From contig JAGXFL010000002.1 of assembly GCA_024637295.1 (NCBI GenBank), positions 1 through 64,000 on the forward strand: DNA of 64,000 nt. The letters run 5' to 3'. This DNA comes from Sulfuricurvum sp. (GTDB lineage Bacteria; Campylobacterota; Campylobacteria; Campylobacterales; Sulfurimonadaceae). The notes beneath the pieces are model-generated. The model saw only the letters and a list, made by a program, of their open reading frames with translations, was not told where the DNA came from and made no database searches. The stretch's first letter is position 1; every line of letters begins with the position of its first letter. Shown here piece after piece: positions 37,810 to 47,604 of this stretch. The translations under genes were made by a program, and so were the position numbers.

Positions 37810-39602
37810 TGGTGCTCGACTGTCGGAGTATCATGTGATGCGGCAACGGCTCTTGGATCAAGTTGAAGGTATTTTTCTTCTACCATCGCATCAACAATCG
37901 CTTTGAAAACAGGTACAGCCGTTACCGAAGCAAAATAAACAGTACGTGGATCAATTACCATGATCCCGATTGTATAGGTGTGTTTTGTATCGTTGGCAAA
38001 ACCGATAAATGAAGTGTGATAGCTGTTAACGTATCCGCCGTGTTTTGCAATGTGGGCAGTTCCTGTCTTTCCACCCACTTCTAATCCCGGAGTCCTCGCT
38101 AAGGTTCCTGTCCCTTCATTAACGGTCTTGATCAAAATCTGTTTCATCCGTTCTGCAGTCGCAGGAGCGATGACTTGTACCGGATTTTGAACTTGCATCG
38201 GTCTGGAAACACCTTTTTCATCAATAAGTGCATCGACAATCATTGGATTGACAAGTTTTCCTCCGTTATTAAAAACATTGAAGGCTTTGACCAGCTGCAT
38301 AGCATTAGCTCGCATTCCATATCCATACGATGTGATGGCTTTGTACAGGTAATTATTGAGTTGTGCACTGCTTGGGATAGAGCCTCGTTTCTCATAAGGA
38401 AGATCGGTTCCGCTGAAATGGGTAAAGCCAAAACGTTTTAACCCTTCGGTAAATTCGGTTCCATTGAGTTTTTGTCCCAATTGGGCAATACCGATGTTGG
38501 AGGAGTGGACAATAACGTCTTCAGCACTGATCATTTGAAACGCGTGTTCATCGACGATCATTTTTCGACCTAATTGATAGCGTCCGTTATGCCCGTTGAC
38601 CATATCATAAGGATTGATAAGGTGGCGGTCAAGCAGCAATGCAAAGATGATCGGTTTGATAACGGAACCGGGTTCATAACTGTATTCGATGGCATTGGCA
38701 TTGAGGGAGGGATAGTCTTGTACTCGAATATGGCTGGGGTCAAATCGGTTTGAACTAGCCAATGCAATGACTTTTCCGGTTTTGGATTCCATGACAGTGG
38801 CGATGATCTCATCGGCTTGCAGATTGTTTTTGATTCGATCGGTGATCGCTTCTACACGGGTTTGAAGAGCAATTGGGATATTAAGTTTAACATCAAATCC
38901 GTTGATCTGCGATTTGACAGAACTTTGTTTGTTTAAAATCAAATAACCATTGACATCCCGCATCGCTCTTTGACTTTTGTTTTGTTGGGGATTGAGTTCC
39001 TCATCAAAATATTTTTCTAACCCTTTGATCCCATAGATGCGTGTATAACCGTCTTCTTCCATCTTTCTAGGATAGCCAATGAGTGGTGTTAGCAGTTTTT
39101 TGTAGGGATACTCACGTGCTTCACCGCTTTCGATGATGTTTAAGCCCTGAAGGACACGTTGCCCGTTTGGCAGTTCATATTCGATGAATACCTTGAGTTT
39201 TCGCAATTCAAAGGCCAGTGTTTTGAGGTACATTGCTTCTTTTGGACCGATGTGATAACTCAACGTTACTGAACCCTTGCGTGTACGAAGACGCTGGCGT
39301 ATCTCCTCAGGATCGATGCCGCTATAAATACTGAAAAGCTGGATAAAAAGCTCTCGTTTGTCGGGATCGATATTTTTGGTGTTAACGACTGCTTTGTAGA
39401 GTTTTTGGGTAGCGGTGATATGAAATCCATCCGCACTGATGATATTTCCACGCTGAGCTTTGGCAGTCTCTTCAGAGTAAATGGAGGGAATGTCGCGCTT
39501 ATGAACGGCGGTATAAAACATGACAGCTAAAAAGATGCCAAAGCCCATCAATAGGACGAGAAAAAGTGCTAATATTTTTTTGGATTTATTGGAATGGCGC
39601 AT
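37806..39602 (-). CDS. ftsI: FtsI/PBP2-type peptidoglycan D,D-transpeptidase
   Basis: VHSSNIGIAQ (SxN), YEPGSVIKP (SxxK), GGKTGTAH (KTG); single N-terminal TM. Confidence 0.92.
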   Translation of the reverse strand: MRHSNKSKKILALFLVLLMGFGIFLAVMFYTAVHKRDIPSIYSEETAKAQRGNIISADGFHITATQKLYKAVVNTKNIDPDKRELFIQLFSIYSGIDPEEIRQRLRTRKGSVTLSYHIGPKEAMYLKTLAFELRKLKVFIEYELPNGQRVLQGLNIIESGEAREYPYKKLLTPLIGYPRKMEEDGYTRIYGIKGLEKYFDEELNPQQNKSQRAMRDVNGYLILNKQSSVKSQINGFDVKLNIPIALQTRVEAITDRIKNNLQADEIIATVMESKTGKVIALASSNRFDPSHIRVQDYPSLNANAIEYSYEPGSVIKPIIFALLLDRHLINPYDMVNGHNGRYQLGRKMIVDEHAFQMISAEDVIVHSSNIGIAQLGQKLNGTEFTEGLKRFGFTHFSGTDLPYEKRGSIPSSAQLNNYLYKAITSYGYGMRANAMQLVKAFNVFNNGGKLVNPMIVDALIDEKGVSRPMQVQNPVQVIAPATAERMKQILIKTVNEGTGTLARTPGLEVGGKTGTAHIAKHGGYVNSYHTSFIGFANDTKHTYTIGIMVIDPRTVYFASVTAVPVFKAIVDAMVEEKYLQLDPRAVAASHDTPTVEHH

Positions 39603-39621
39603 GACGTTTGAATTCAGCGCA

Positions 39622-39924
39622 TTACATTTGGGTTCGAGTGATCTCTTTGTATGCATTGAGTGCTTTATTACGCACTTCAAGCATCAATTTCATACTGATT
39701 TCGGCTTTATCAATGGCAATGGCCGCTTGATGCAGATCTTTGACGGAGCCTGTCGCGATGTCACTCATCGCTTTCTCGCCCTGAACTTGCATCTCATTGA
39801 CATTACCAAGGGCATTTTTAAGCTCCTGGGCAAAGTCTGTTGTGCTTTCCTGAGCGGAAGTCGTCCCTTTTGCCTTGAATAAGTCGGCAGTAGAAAGAGA
39901 TTTAATAGAGGTTAAATCTTGCAT
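39622..39924 (-). CDS. fliE: Flagellar hook-basal body protein FliE
   Basis: C-terminal ISMKLMLEVRNKALNAYKEITRTQM. Confidence 0.95.
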   Translation of the reverse strand: MQDLTSIKSLSTADLFKAKGTTSAQESTTDFAQELKNALGNVNEMQVQGEKAMSDIATGSVKDLHQAAIAIDKAEISMKLMLEVRNKALNAYKEITRTQM

Positions 39925-39941
39925 AATGGTTAGTCCTTAGG

Positions 39942-40436
39942 TTATGCTTGCAAGATGCTGATCGCACCGCTAGCCATATTTTTGGCGCTCTCAAACGCGG
40001 CTACGTTCGCTTGATATGAGCGTGTTGCTTCTACTAAATCGGCCATTTCGATGACAGGATTAATATTTGGGTATGCAACATACCCTTTTGCGTCCGCATC
40101 GGGATGGCTAGGATCGTATTTCATGTTCGGCGCTTTATCGTCACGAGCAATTTTATCAACGACCACACTCATGATTGCTGGGTTAGGTTTAAGTCCAGCA
40201 AGCCCTTCTTTGAGGGGATCTGAATAGCCCAAAGCAGATGTTTGGTGCTCAAGTGCCTGATTATAGACGGTATTGAAATCCATGGCTTTAAAAACAACTT
40301 CTTGACGGCGGTAGGGGCCACCCTCAGCGGTACGGGTAGTCTGAGCATTGGCGATATTGGAACTTATCGTATTTACACGAACACGCTGTGCTGAAAGACC
40401 GTAACCGCTGATATCAAAACTGTCTAAAAATGCCAT
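39942..40436 (-). CDS. flgC: Flagellar basal-body rod protein FlgC
   Basis: SGYGLSAQRVRVNTISSNIANAQTTRTAEGGPYRRQEVVF. Confidence 0.97.
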   Translation of the reverse strand: MAFLDSFDISGYGLSAQRVRVNTISSNIANAQTTRTAEGGPYRRQEVVFKAMDFNTVYNQALEHQTSALGYSDPLKEGLAGLKPNPAIMSVVVDKIARDDKAPNMKYDPSHPDADAKGYVAYPNINPVIEMADLVEATRSYQANVAAFESAKNMASGAISILQA

Positions 40437-40446
40437 TGTCTAATCC

Positions 40447-40878
40447 TTACGATGTCTTGCTGGAAGCATCGATGACGCTTTTAAACAAGGCAGAGTCTTT
40501 TTTGAGTGCCGCGGTGAGTGCATTAAACATCGTAGAGTTTTTAGCCATCTCCGAACTCTCAACATCCAAATCTACACTGTTACCGTCGTTGCGGGCCATA
40601 TGACCGTCACGGAAAAAAGTAGTAGCTCTGGTATCGGTTGTGTTTGAAAACCCGTTTAGATGCGCACCGTTGGTGTGCGTCATTTGGAGCTCTTGCCCTT
40701 TTAGAGCGAAAATATCAGCACTTTTTTGAGCAAGTGCTTCTTCAAAACGGATGTCTCTAGGACGATAAAAAGGGGTATCGGCATTGGCAATATTGCTGGC
40801 GATCATGTCCTGACGTGCTGCACGATAGTCCATCGCACTCGTCATAAGTTCATGTGCTCGTGAGATATTGATGCCCAT
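40447..40878 (-). CDS. flgB: Flagellar basal-body rod protein FlgB
   Basis: Start MGINISRAHELMTSAMDYRAARQDMIASNIANADTPFYRPRDI. Confidence 0.96.
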   Translation of the reverse strand: MGINISRAHELMTSAMDYRAARQDMIASNIANADTPFYRPRDIRFEEALAQKSADIFALKGQELQMTHTNGAHLNGFSNTTDTRATTFFRDGHMARNDGNSVDLDVESSEMAKNSTMFNALTAALKKDSALFKSVIDASSKTS

Positions 40879-40910
40879 TGTGTCCCCTTTCTTTATATTC
40901 CTTACCTTCA

Positions 40911-40926
40911 AGCAAAATACATTCCA
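40911..40926 (-). promoter_or_regulatory. Sigma54 (RpoN) promoter of flgBC-fliE
   Basis: Minus strand TGGAATGTATTTTGCT: GG-N10-GC spacing with TTGC -12 box, ~33 nt before the flgB ATG. Confidence 0.75.
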
Positions 40927-40999
40927 TATTTGCTTTATTGGCTCTTTAATGTGAGGCAAGCTATACTACTACAAAATTATACACCAAACAAGTCAAAAG

Positions 41000-42178
41000 A
41001 TGCCCGATAAAAAATTATTTATTTTAACCACTATTCTTATTACCGTTGGAATAATTTGTTCTTACACCCTGACAGCCTATGCTGTCGTTTTGTTTGACTA
41101 CAATGCATTTCACTTCGTTTTTCGTGAGCTTTTGATTGCTATTATTTCTATTTTATTGATGTGGATGATCGCTCAACTTGATCCGGATGTCTGGCTTCAC
41201 CCACTGGGATTGACGATGTTTTGGGGAGGCATTGCACTCATGCTTGTGATGCCGTTTCTCCCCTCTTTTTTGGTGAGTGAAGTAGGCGGTGCGAAGCGGT
41301 GGATCAAGATTATGGGGTTGTCGATAGCTCCGGTTGAATTTTTTAAAATCGGTTTTGTCTATTTTCTGGCATGGAGTTTTTCCCGTAAACTAGGGCATCA
41401 CGGTGGTATGGGTGTACGAGAAGAGTTTAAACGTTTTTTACCGTATGCGGCACTTTTTATTTTGGTCATGTTTTTGATCGCTATTGTTCAAAATGATTTA
41501 GGGCAAGTGGTTGTTTTGTCGTTGACGCTGGCGTTTATGCTCTTTTTTGCTGGGAGCAGTTTTCGCTTTTTCCTTAGTTTGATTGGGGGTGCTGTTTTCT
41601 TCTTCCTTTTGTTTATTGCTATGGCACCGCACCGTATTAAACGTATTCTTTCATGGTGGGCATCAGCGCAAAGTACGATACTCGCTTTTTTCCCCGAATC
41701 GATAGCCAAACATCTGCGCATCGCTAACGGTGAAGAAGCCTATCAGATAGGTCACTCGCTCAACGCAATTCATAACGGTGGGATTTTAGGAACGGGTTTG
41801 GGAAACGGTACGTTTAAACTTGGTTTTTTGAGTGAAGTACATACCGATTTTGTCCTTGCCGGTATCGCAGAAGAGTTTGGATTTATCGGGGTATTTGCAG
41901 TGACGATGCTCTTTATTTTGATATTGCATCGTCTCTTTAAGATTGCCAACCGTTCGAGGGATGATACTGACTACTTGTTTAGTCTGGGAGTTGGATTGCT
42001 GATTACGTTTGCGTTTATGATCAATGCATACGGAATCAGCGGATTGACACCTATCAAAGGGATATCGGTTCCGTTGCTCAGTTATGGGGGATCAGCGATG
42101 TTGGCTTCGAGTGTCGCGATTGGTATGGTATTGATGATCTCCAAAAAAATAAAGCCCAAATCAGGAGAAGATCAATGA
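41000..42178 (+). CDS. ftsW: FtsW/RodA/SpoVE-family peptidoglycan polymerase
   Basis: Multi-TM SEDS protein; VSEVGGAKRWIKIMGLSIAPVEFFKIGFV ... GISVPLLSYGGSAMLA. Confidence 0.92.
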   Translation: MPDKKLFILTTILITVGIICSYTLTAYAVVLFDYNAFHFVFRELLIAIISILLMWMIAQLDPDVWLHPLGLTMFWGGIALMLVMPFLPSFLVSEVGGAKRWIKIMGLSIAPVEFFKIGFVYFLAWSFSRKLGHHGGMGVREEFKRFLPYAALFILVMFLIAIVQNDLGQVVVLSLTLAFMLFFAGSSFRFFLSLIGGAVFFFLLFIAMAPHRIKRILSWWASAQSTILAFFPESIAKHLRIANGEEAYQIGHSLNAIHNGGILGTGLGNGTFKLGFLSEVHTDFVLAGIAEEFGFIGVFAVTMLFILILHRLFKIANRSRDDTDYLFSLGVGLLITFAFMINAYGISGLTPIKGISVPLLSYGGSAMLASSVAIGMVLMISKKIKPKSGEDQ

Positions 42179-43197
42179 CATTTGTTTTCACGGGAGGCGG
42201 TACAGGTGGACATCTGGTTATTGCCCTTTCGCTTGCTCAAGCCGCAAGTGTACGCGGACATAAAGTCATTTTTATCGGTTCGATGAGCGGGCAAGATCGA
42301 CAATGGTTTGAACACAGCACTGTTTTTGGAGAGACTTATTTTTTAAATACGACGGGTGTGGTCAATAAAAAAGGGTTGGCAAAACTGGGTGCAGTGTGGA
42401 AGATTCTCAAAGCCGTGGTCGAATCACGACGCCTTATCAAGAGGTTGAATGCCGATGCGGTTGTAAGTGTCGGAGGGTTCTCCGCAGCCCCTGCAGCTAT
42501 TGCGGCTGTTACGATGAAATGCCCGCTATACATACATGAACAAAATGCGATAACCGGAAAACTCAATGCTCTTTTACGTCCTTATGCCGCAGGATATTTC
42601 AGCTCGTATGAAACAGGAGAAAGGCATTGCGATTACCCTGTCAATGAACTCTATTTTCAACATGCACGAATTCGAACAGAGGTAAAAACCATTATCTTCT
42701 TGGGCGGCTCTCAGGGAGCTAAATTCATCAATGACCTTGCACTCGAAATTTCCCCTTGGCTAAGTGAAAAAGGGATTTCGATACTCCATCAATGCGGAAC
42801 AGCAGAAGAGGAACGGGTTCGTGCTGCATATCGCGAACTAGGAATTGATGCGGAAGTCTATGGATTTACGACCCAGATAGCCCAGCTTATAGAGCGCAGT
42901 GATTTTGCGGTAAGCAGATCAGGAGCAAGTACATTATGGGAATTATGCGCGGCACGTGTCCCTGCATTTTATATCCCTTTCCCTTATGCAGCAGCGGATC
43001 ATCAGTTTCATAATGCGCGCTATATCGTGGAACATAATGTAGGATGGTGTGAGCGTCAGACTGAAGGGATATTAGAAAAGCTTCAAGAGGCGATTAGCAG
43101 TGATATACAGCCAAAAAGTGAAGCGTTGGGACGTTTGATCGCTGCAAACGGTGCACAACATATTATTGATAAAGTTGAAAAAGGGTGTAAGACTTAG
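42175..43197 (+). CDS. murG: UDP-GlcNAc:lipid II N-acetylglucosaminyltransferase
   Basis: FTGGGTGGHLVIALSLAQ ... IFLGGSQGAKFIND ... RSGASTLWELCAARVPAFYIPFPYAAADHQ. Confidence 0.97.
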   Translation: MTFVFTGGGTGGHLVIALSLAQAASVRGHKVIFIGSMSGQDRQWFEHSTVFGETYFLNTTGVVNKKGLAKLGAVWKILKAVVESRRLIKRLNADAVVSVGGFSAAPAAIAAVTMKCPLYIHEQNAITGKLNALLRPYAAGYFSSYETGERHCDYPVNELYFQHARIRTEVKTIIFLGGSQGAKFINDLALEISPWLSEKGISILHQCGTAEEERVRAAYRELGIDAEVYGFTTQIAQLIERSDFAVSRSGASTLWELCAARVPAFYIPFPYAAADHQFHNARYIVEHNVGWCERQTEGILEKLQEAISSDIQPKSEALGRLIAANGAQHIIDKVEKGCKT

Positions 43198-43235
43198 GGA
43201 TTATACGTAATAGTGCCTGTTTCGATCTCCATCAT

Positions 43236-44474
43236 CTACCCGGATATATCTACGAGATGCCACATCGGCAGGAAAATCCCTAATGCCAATACCAATACAA
43301 AACCCGCAATAGCAGCGATTAGTATGGGCTCTATCATCGTTGCGATATTGTCTACGATATAGGCATATCGGTTATTGTATACTTGATTCACTTTTCCCAG
43401 CATTTTGCCCAATGATCCGCTGCTCTCACCCGCTTTGATCATCTGTAATATCATCCCCTCAAATTGACCGGTTTCGGAAAATCCTTGAGCCAACGATCGA
43501 CCGTCTTCGATGGCAAGGGCTATTTTTTGCAGTTCTTGTTTCATGTAGCTGTTCTCAACAATACCCAAAGCGATATGCAAGGATTCTAAAATTGGGACTC
43601 CTGCTTCACTCAAAACGTTAAAAAGATAGATAAAACGCCCGATCATAGCGTAATACGTCACTTTACCTACGATGAAAATCTTCAAAAAATATTGGTCAGT
43701 TATGAGTCGAAGCTGCGAATTTTTGGAATAAGCATAACTAAAAAGTGTAGACAGTAGGATAGCTCCGGCAACGATATACGGACCATAGACTCTGAGTGCA
43801 TATTCGCTCCACAGCAGAAGTTTGGTCGGGAGAGGGAGTTCCATACCCGATTGTTCGAAAAACGCTTGAAATTGAGGCACCACAAATGTGATGACAACCG
43901 TAAAGGCGATTCCCATCGCAAAGATGATAAAGAGAGGATAGCGAGTCGCTTTTTTTAGCATTTGACGGTTGGTGTAGATTTGTTGAATGATCGCGGAGAG
44001 TTTGGCGATCGCAATACTAAGGGTTCCGGTTTGTTCCCCTAGACTAAACATGGAGATGGAAAGTACGCCAAGTTGAGGACTAAAACGTGCCAGTGAAGCA
44101 CTAAGGCTCTGCCCGCTTTCAATATCATTGAGCACTTCAGCAAAAATGGCACGTATCATGGGGTCCGCTGTATCGGAGATACTTTCGGCAAGACACATAT
44201 TGATGGGCATCCCGGCATCAAGCATGGTTCCCACTTGATCTAAAAAAGCGATGTACGGTTCGTCTTTGACACGTCTATTTTTGATAGGATCGGTGAAGCG
44301 GCTTTTAAAACGTTCGATTTTGAGGGAAAACGGTTCGGATATTTCACGTATACCCAAAGCAACTCCCAAATGGAGATCTTGAAATTTTTTTAAGGCATCT
44401 ATTTTATGGGTTGCTTCGAGATTGATGCTTCCTTTGCGTTTCCCTGATTTGTAGCGTACTTGAAAAAATTTCAC
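43236..44474 (-). CDS. Type II secretion/type IV pilus inner-membrane platform protein (GspF/MshG-like)
   Basis: GspF domain duplications; MLDAGMPINMCLAE, LSEAGVPILESLHIALGIVENSYMKQELQ. Confidence 0.9.
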   Translation of the reverse strand: MKFFQVRYKSGKRKGSINLEATHKIDALKKFQDLHLGVALGIREISEPFSLKIERFKSRFTDPIKNRRVKDEPYIAFLDQVGTMLDAGMPINMCLAESISDTADPMIRAIFAEVLNDIESGQSLSASLARFSPQLGVLSISMFSLGEQTGTLSIAIAKLSAIIQQIYTNRQMLKKATRYPLFIIFAMGIAFTVVITFVVPQFQAFFEQSGMELPLPTKLLLWSEYALRVYGPYIVAGAILLSTLFSYAYSKNSQLRLITDQYFLKIFIVGKVTYYAMIGRFIYLFNVLSEAGVPILESLHIALGIVENSYMKQELQKIALAIEDGRSLAQGFSETGQFEGMILQMIKAGESSGSLGKMLGKVNQVYNNRYAYIVDNIATMIEPILIAAIAGFVLVLALGIFLPMWHLVDISG

Positions 44475-46150
44475 CTAAAGTTCCCGGGTGACCCGCAACA
44501 CTTCATCCAGTGTGGTAATGCCGTGTAGAGCTTTTTTAATACCATCAACGATCATAGGCTCATATCCCGTATGTTCTTGTGCGTAGCGTGCAATATCGTA
44601 TTTGGAGGCTTCGTCTGCTACCATCTTGGAGACTGTTTCGTCAAGAACCAGAATCTCGGAGATCAATAATCGGCCGCTGTACCCGGTTTGGGAACATTTA
44701 GGACATCCTGATCCTGCATAAAATTTTTCATTTTCTCCGACCCAGTTAGCGACACGTCGCAAAAGGTTTTTGTGGGGTTAGCCTCTGTTTTACACTCTTG
44801 GCAAATCTTGCGTACCAATCGTTGAGCGACAATGCCGACGAGGGAATCGGCAACGAGATACGATTGAAGTCCCATTTGGACCATCCGTCCAATGGCACTT
44901 GGTGCATCGTTAGTGTGCAGTGTGGAGAAAACGAGATGCCCCGTAAGAGATGCCTGAACAGCAGAGTTAAGTGTTTCAAAATCACGTATTTCTCCGATGA
45001 GGATAATATCGGGGTCTTGACGTAAAAAAGATTTAAGGGCTTCTTGAAATCCGAATCCAACTCGATCATTGACCTGTACTTGCTGTACCAGTGGAAGCTG
45101 ATATTCGATGGGATCTTCAATGGTCATGACTTTGTTTTCAATACTTTTGATCTCATTGAGTGCAGCATACAGTGTGGTTGTTTTTCCACTTCCCGTAGGA
45201 CCGGTTATTAGGACGATTCCAAAGGGCGAGTGGATGATTGCGTTAAAAAGCTCTAGGTTTTTATCTTCAAACCCTAGCTGATGAAGGTTTAGCAGTATTT
45301 TTTGTTGATCGAGGATACGCATGACGATCGATTCGCCAAAAAGTGTCGGAGTGCTGGAAACACGAAAGTCATATTTTCCGCTTTCGATGTCAAGGCTGAA
45401 CCGCCCGTCTTGCGCTTTACGGCGCTCGGAGATATCGAGATTGCCTAACAGTTTAATACGTGATGCTAATGCCGTGTAAATATCCAGATCAAACACAAAG
45501 GTCTCTTGAAGCAAACCATCAACGCGGGTACGTACGGACATTCCATCTTGCTCAGGCTCGATGTGTAAATCACTGGCACGTCGCAGGATCCCGTCTTTGA
45601 TGATGAGGCGAATAAGCTGCATGACCGCGCTGGAATCGGAATCATTGCTCTTACTTCCTTCATTGTTCATCTCACGTTTGACTTCCAATGCGATCGTTTT
45701 TGTCTTTTTAATAATCTCTAAGCGTTGAAAGATATGTTTGATGTCATCACTGAAGGCGAGAAAGATTTTGATCGGTTTGGTGGCAATGTTGCGTTCGAGA
45801 TTTTCGAGAGCATCATAGTTTAGCGGATCGGAGGTTGCCACATAGATGTAGTCTTCATCTTCTTTAAACGGGATCGCATCGGCATTGAGAAGAAGGGGCA
45901 TGGAATATTTCCCCAAAGAGGAAAAATCAATCTTTTGACCGTAGAGATCAATAAAGTCAATATTGAGCTGTTTTGAGAGGACAATGGCCATCTCTTTGTT
46001 GGATACAAACCCTTCTTGAACGAGTGTCTCTCCCAGTTTTTTTGAGAATACAGCACTTTTTTGTTTTTCCAGTGCTTGAGAGAGTTGAGCTGCGGTTATG
46101 AGCCCCTCTTGTACCAGGAGATCCCCTAGACGTACCTGTTGGCGTATCAT
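44475..46150 (-). pseudogene. Type II secretion/type IV pilus assembly ATPase (GspE/MshE-like), split by a frameshift near 44774-44780
   Basis: ORF 44663-46150 carries Walker A GPTGSGKTTTLYAAL and CQEC; ORF 44475-44762 carries the missing C-terminus with CPKC; frames join by +1 nt at an ACCCCAC run. Confidence 0.88.
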
Positions 46151-46151
46151 G

Positions 46152-46808
46152 CTATCTCCATGACTTTATGAGATCGGCGGCGGCTTTAGAATCTTTGTAA
46201 TTTAAAAAGAGTTCCAATACCCCAATAGCTTCATTTTTCTTGCCTTGGGCATAATAGGACTTTGCATACAACAGCCATGCTTCTTCAGCTTCACGGTTCA
46301 TCTGATTGGCTTTTTTAGCCCATACAGCGGCTTGTACATAGTCTTCTTTTACATAAAGGTCACGGGCTATTGCTAAAGCAGTTTCAAATTTTGGAGCTCG
46401 TTGATACATTTGTTCCGGGCTCACAGGATTGGAAGAGGCGTTGCTCACTTCCAAAAGTCGGTTGCTTTTGACTGGAGGTGTCACACTTGCTGGAGTCGGT
46501 GTAATTGGGGTAGGTAACACTGTCACAGGGGCCGCTGGAGGTGTGACTGCTACTTTATTTGAGACAGTTTGAGAAATGATTACAGAAGGGAGCGTCTTAT
46601 TCTCTTCTTTTGGTGTTTGCACGGTTACGGCTGGAACAGGCTTTACGGTTACGTTGATCGGTTGTGAGGATGTTTGCCACTGGTAGTAGCTAAAAACTCC
46701 AAGAACAACGAGGACGATGGAGCTAAGGACGCGTAGGGCGATTCGCAGGACTCTCTTGAGTGCACGCGTTTTGCATTGTTGTAATAAACTGTCAAAATCA
46801 TTAATCAT
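46152..46808 (-). CDS. TPR-like pilus accessory protein (MshN-like position)
   Basis: N-terminal TM, proline-rich linker, C-terminal TPR-like helices AEEAWLLYAKSYYAQGKKNEAIGVLELFLNYKDSKAAADLI. Confidence 0.65.
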   Translation of the reverse strand: MINDFDSLLQQCKTRALKRVLRIALRVLSSIVLVVLGVFSYYQWQTSSQPINVTVKPVPAVTVQTPKEENKTLPSVIISQTVSNKVAVTPPAAPVTVLPTPITPTPASVTPPVKSNRLLEVSNASSNPVSPEQMYQRAPKFETALAIARDLYVKEDYVQAAVWAKKANQMNREAEEAWLLYAKSYYAQGKKNEAIGVLELFLNYKDSKAAADLIKSWR

Positions 46809-47604
46809 GAAGCAGCTCCGAGCTCATCGCTGCCATCGTAATGATGCACGATGAAGGACGTAAAAATTTGACTCGATTATGGGTATTGGTATAGTGCAGT
46901 AAATGGAACATATGATATAAGATCTTTTTAAAATTACGGAAATTTCCGTGACTGTATTTATGCGCTTTGGTAATGAGCTTGAGATTGAGTTCATTGCCAA
47001 GTTGAGAAAATTCGATGCGGGATAGCTCTCGGTCGAGGTAGTTTTTACATTCCATGACACCCAGCGGTTTGAGTTGGATGATATGATGGGGACGGCTTTT
47101 AAAATGGGGAGAACGTAAAATATTTTCCCCTTCACTTTGGTGCATGGCCAGTAAAAACCAAAATGCTTTGCTGTCACTAAGTATTCGGACAAATTCTCTC
47201 ATCTCGGTACTCAGCAGCTGCGCTTCATCCAGCATGATGATGTGCTTACTATCACGGTAAAGATTGGTTGCTTCAAAGCGAAACTTTTCTATGTCATCGC
47301 CATGACACTCGATCCCCTTATGTGCCAGCAGTTTTTTCAAGAGGTCAAGAGGAGTCAGAAAAGGGGTTTCTATGAGGAGGATATCCAACTCACTGTCCCA
47401 TTGGGCTTTGAGATGATGCAAGAGAAAACTTTTGCCGCTTCCCGGTTCGCCCAGCAAAAAGATCAATTGCCGAAACGTCGTTTTAAGCAGATGGTCGATT
47501 TTTTCGATAGCGCTTAAGGCACTCTGACCTTCAAAATAATCCAGAGTATCTCGTCGCTCTTCAAAACGGTTAGCTGCTTCTAGCCACTGTGACATATTAA
47601 TCAA
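46801..47604 (-). CDS. AAA ATPase, ExeA/MshM-like
   Basis: Walker A LLGEPGSGKSFLLHHL, Walker B HIIMLDEAQLL. Confidence 0.85.
   Translation of the reverse strand: MINMSQWLEAANRFEERRDTLDYFEGQSALSAIEKIDHLLKTTFRQLIFLLGEPGSGKSFLLHHLKAQWDSELDILLIETPFLTPLDLLKKLLAHKGIECHGDDIEKFRFEATNLYRDSKHIIMLDEAQLLSTEMREFVRILSDSKAFWFLLAMHQSEGENILRSPHFKSRPHHIIQLKPLGVMECKNYLDRELSRIEFSQLGNELNLKLITKAHKYSHGNFRNFKKILYHMFHLLHYTNTHNRVKFLRPSSCIITMAAMSSELLHD

Noticed and set aside
43198-43235. Possible small gene between murG and the GspF-like gene
   Set aside because: Only 38 nt convergent spacer; no room for a gene.
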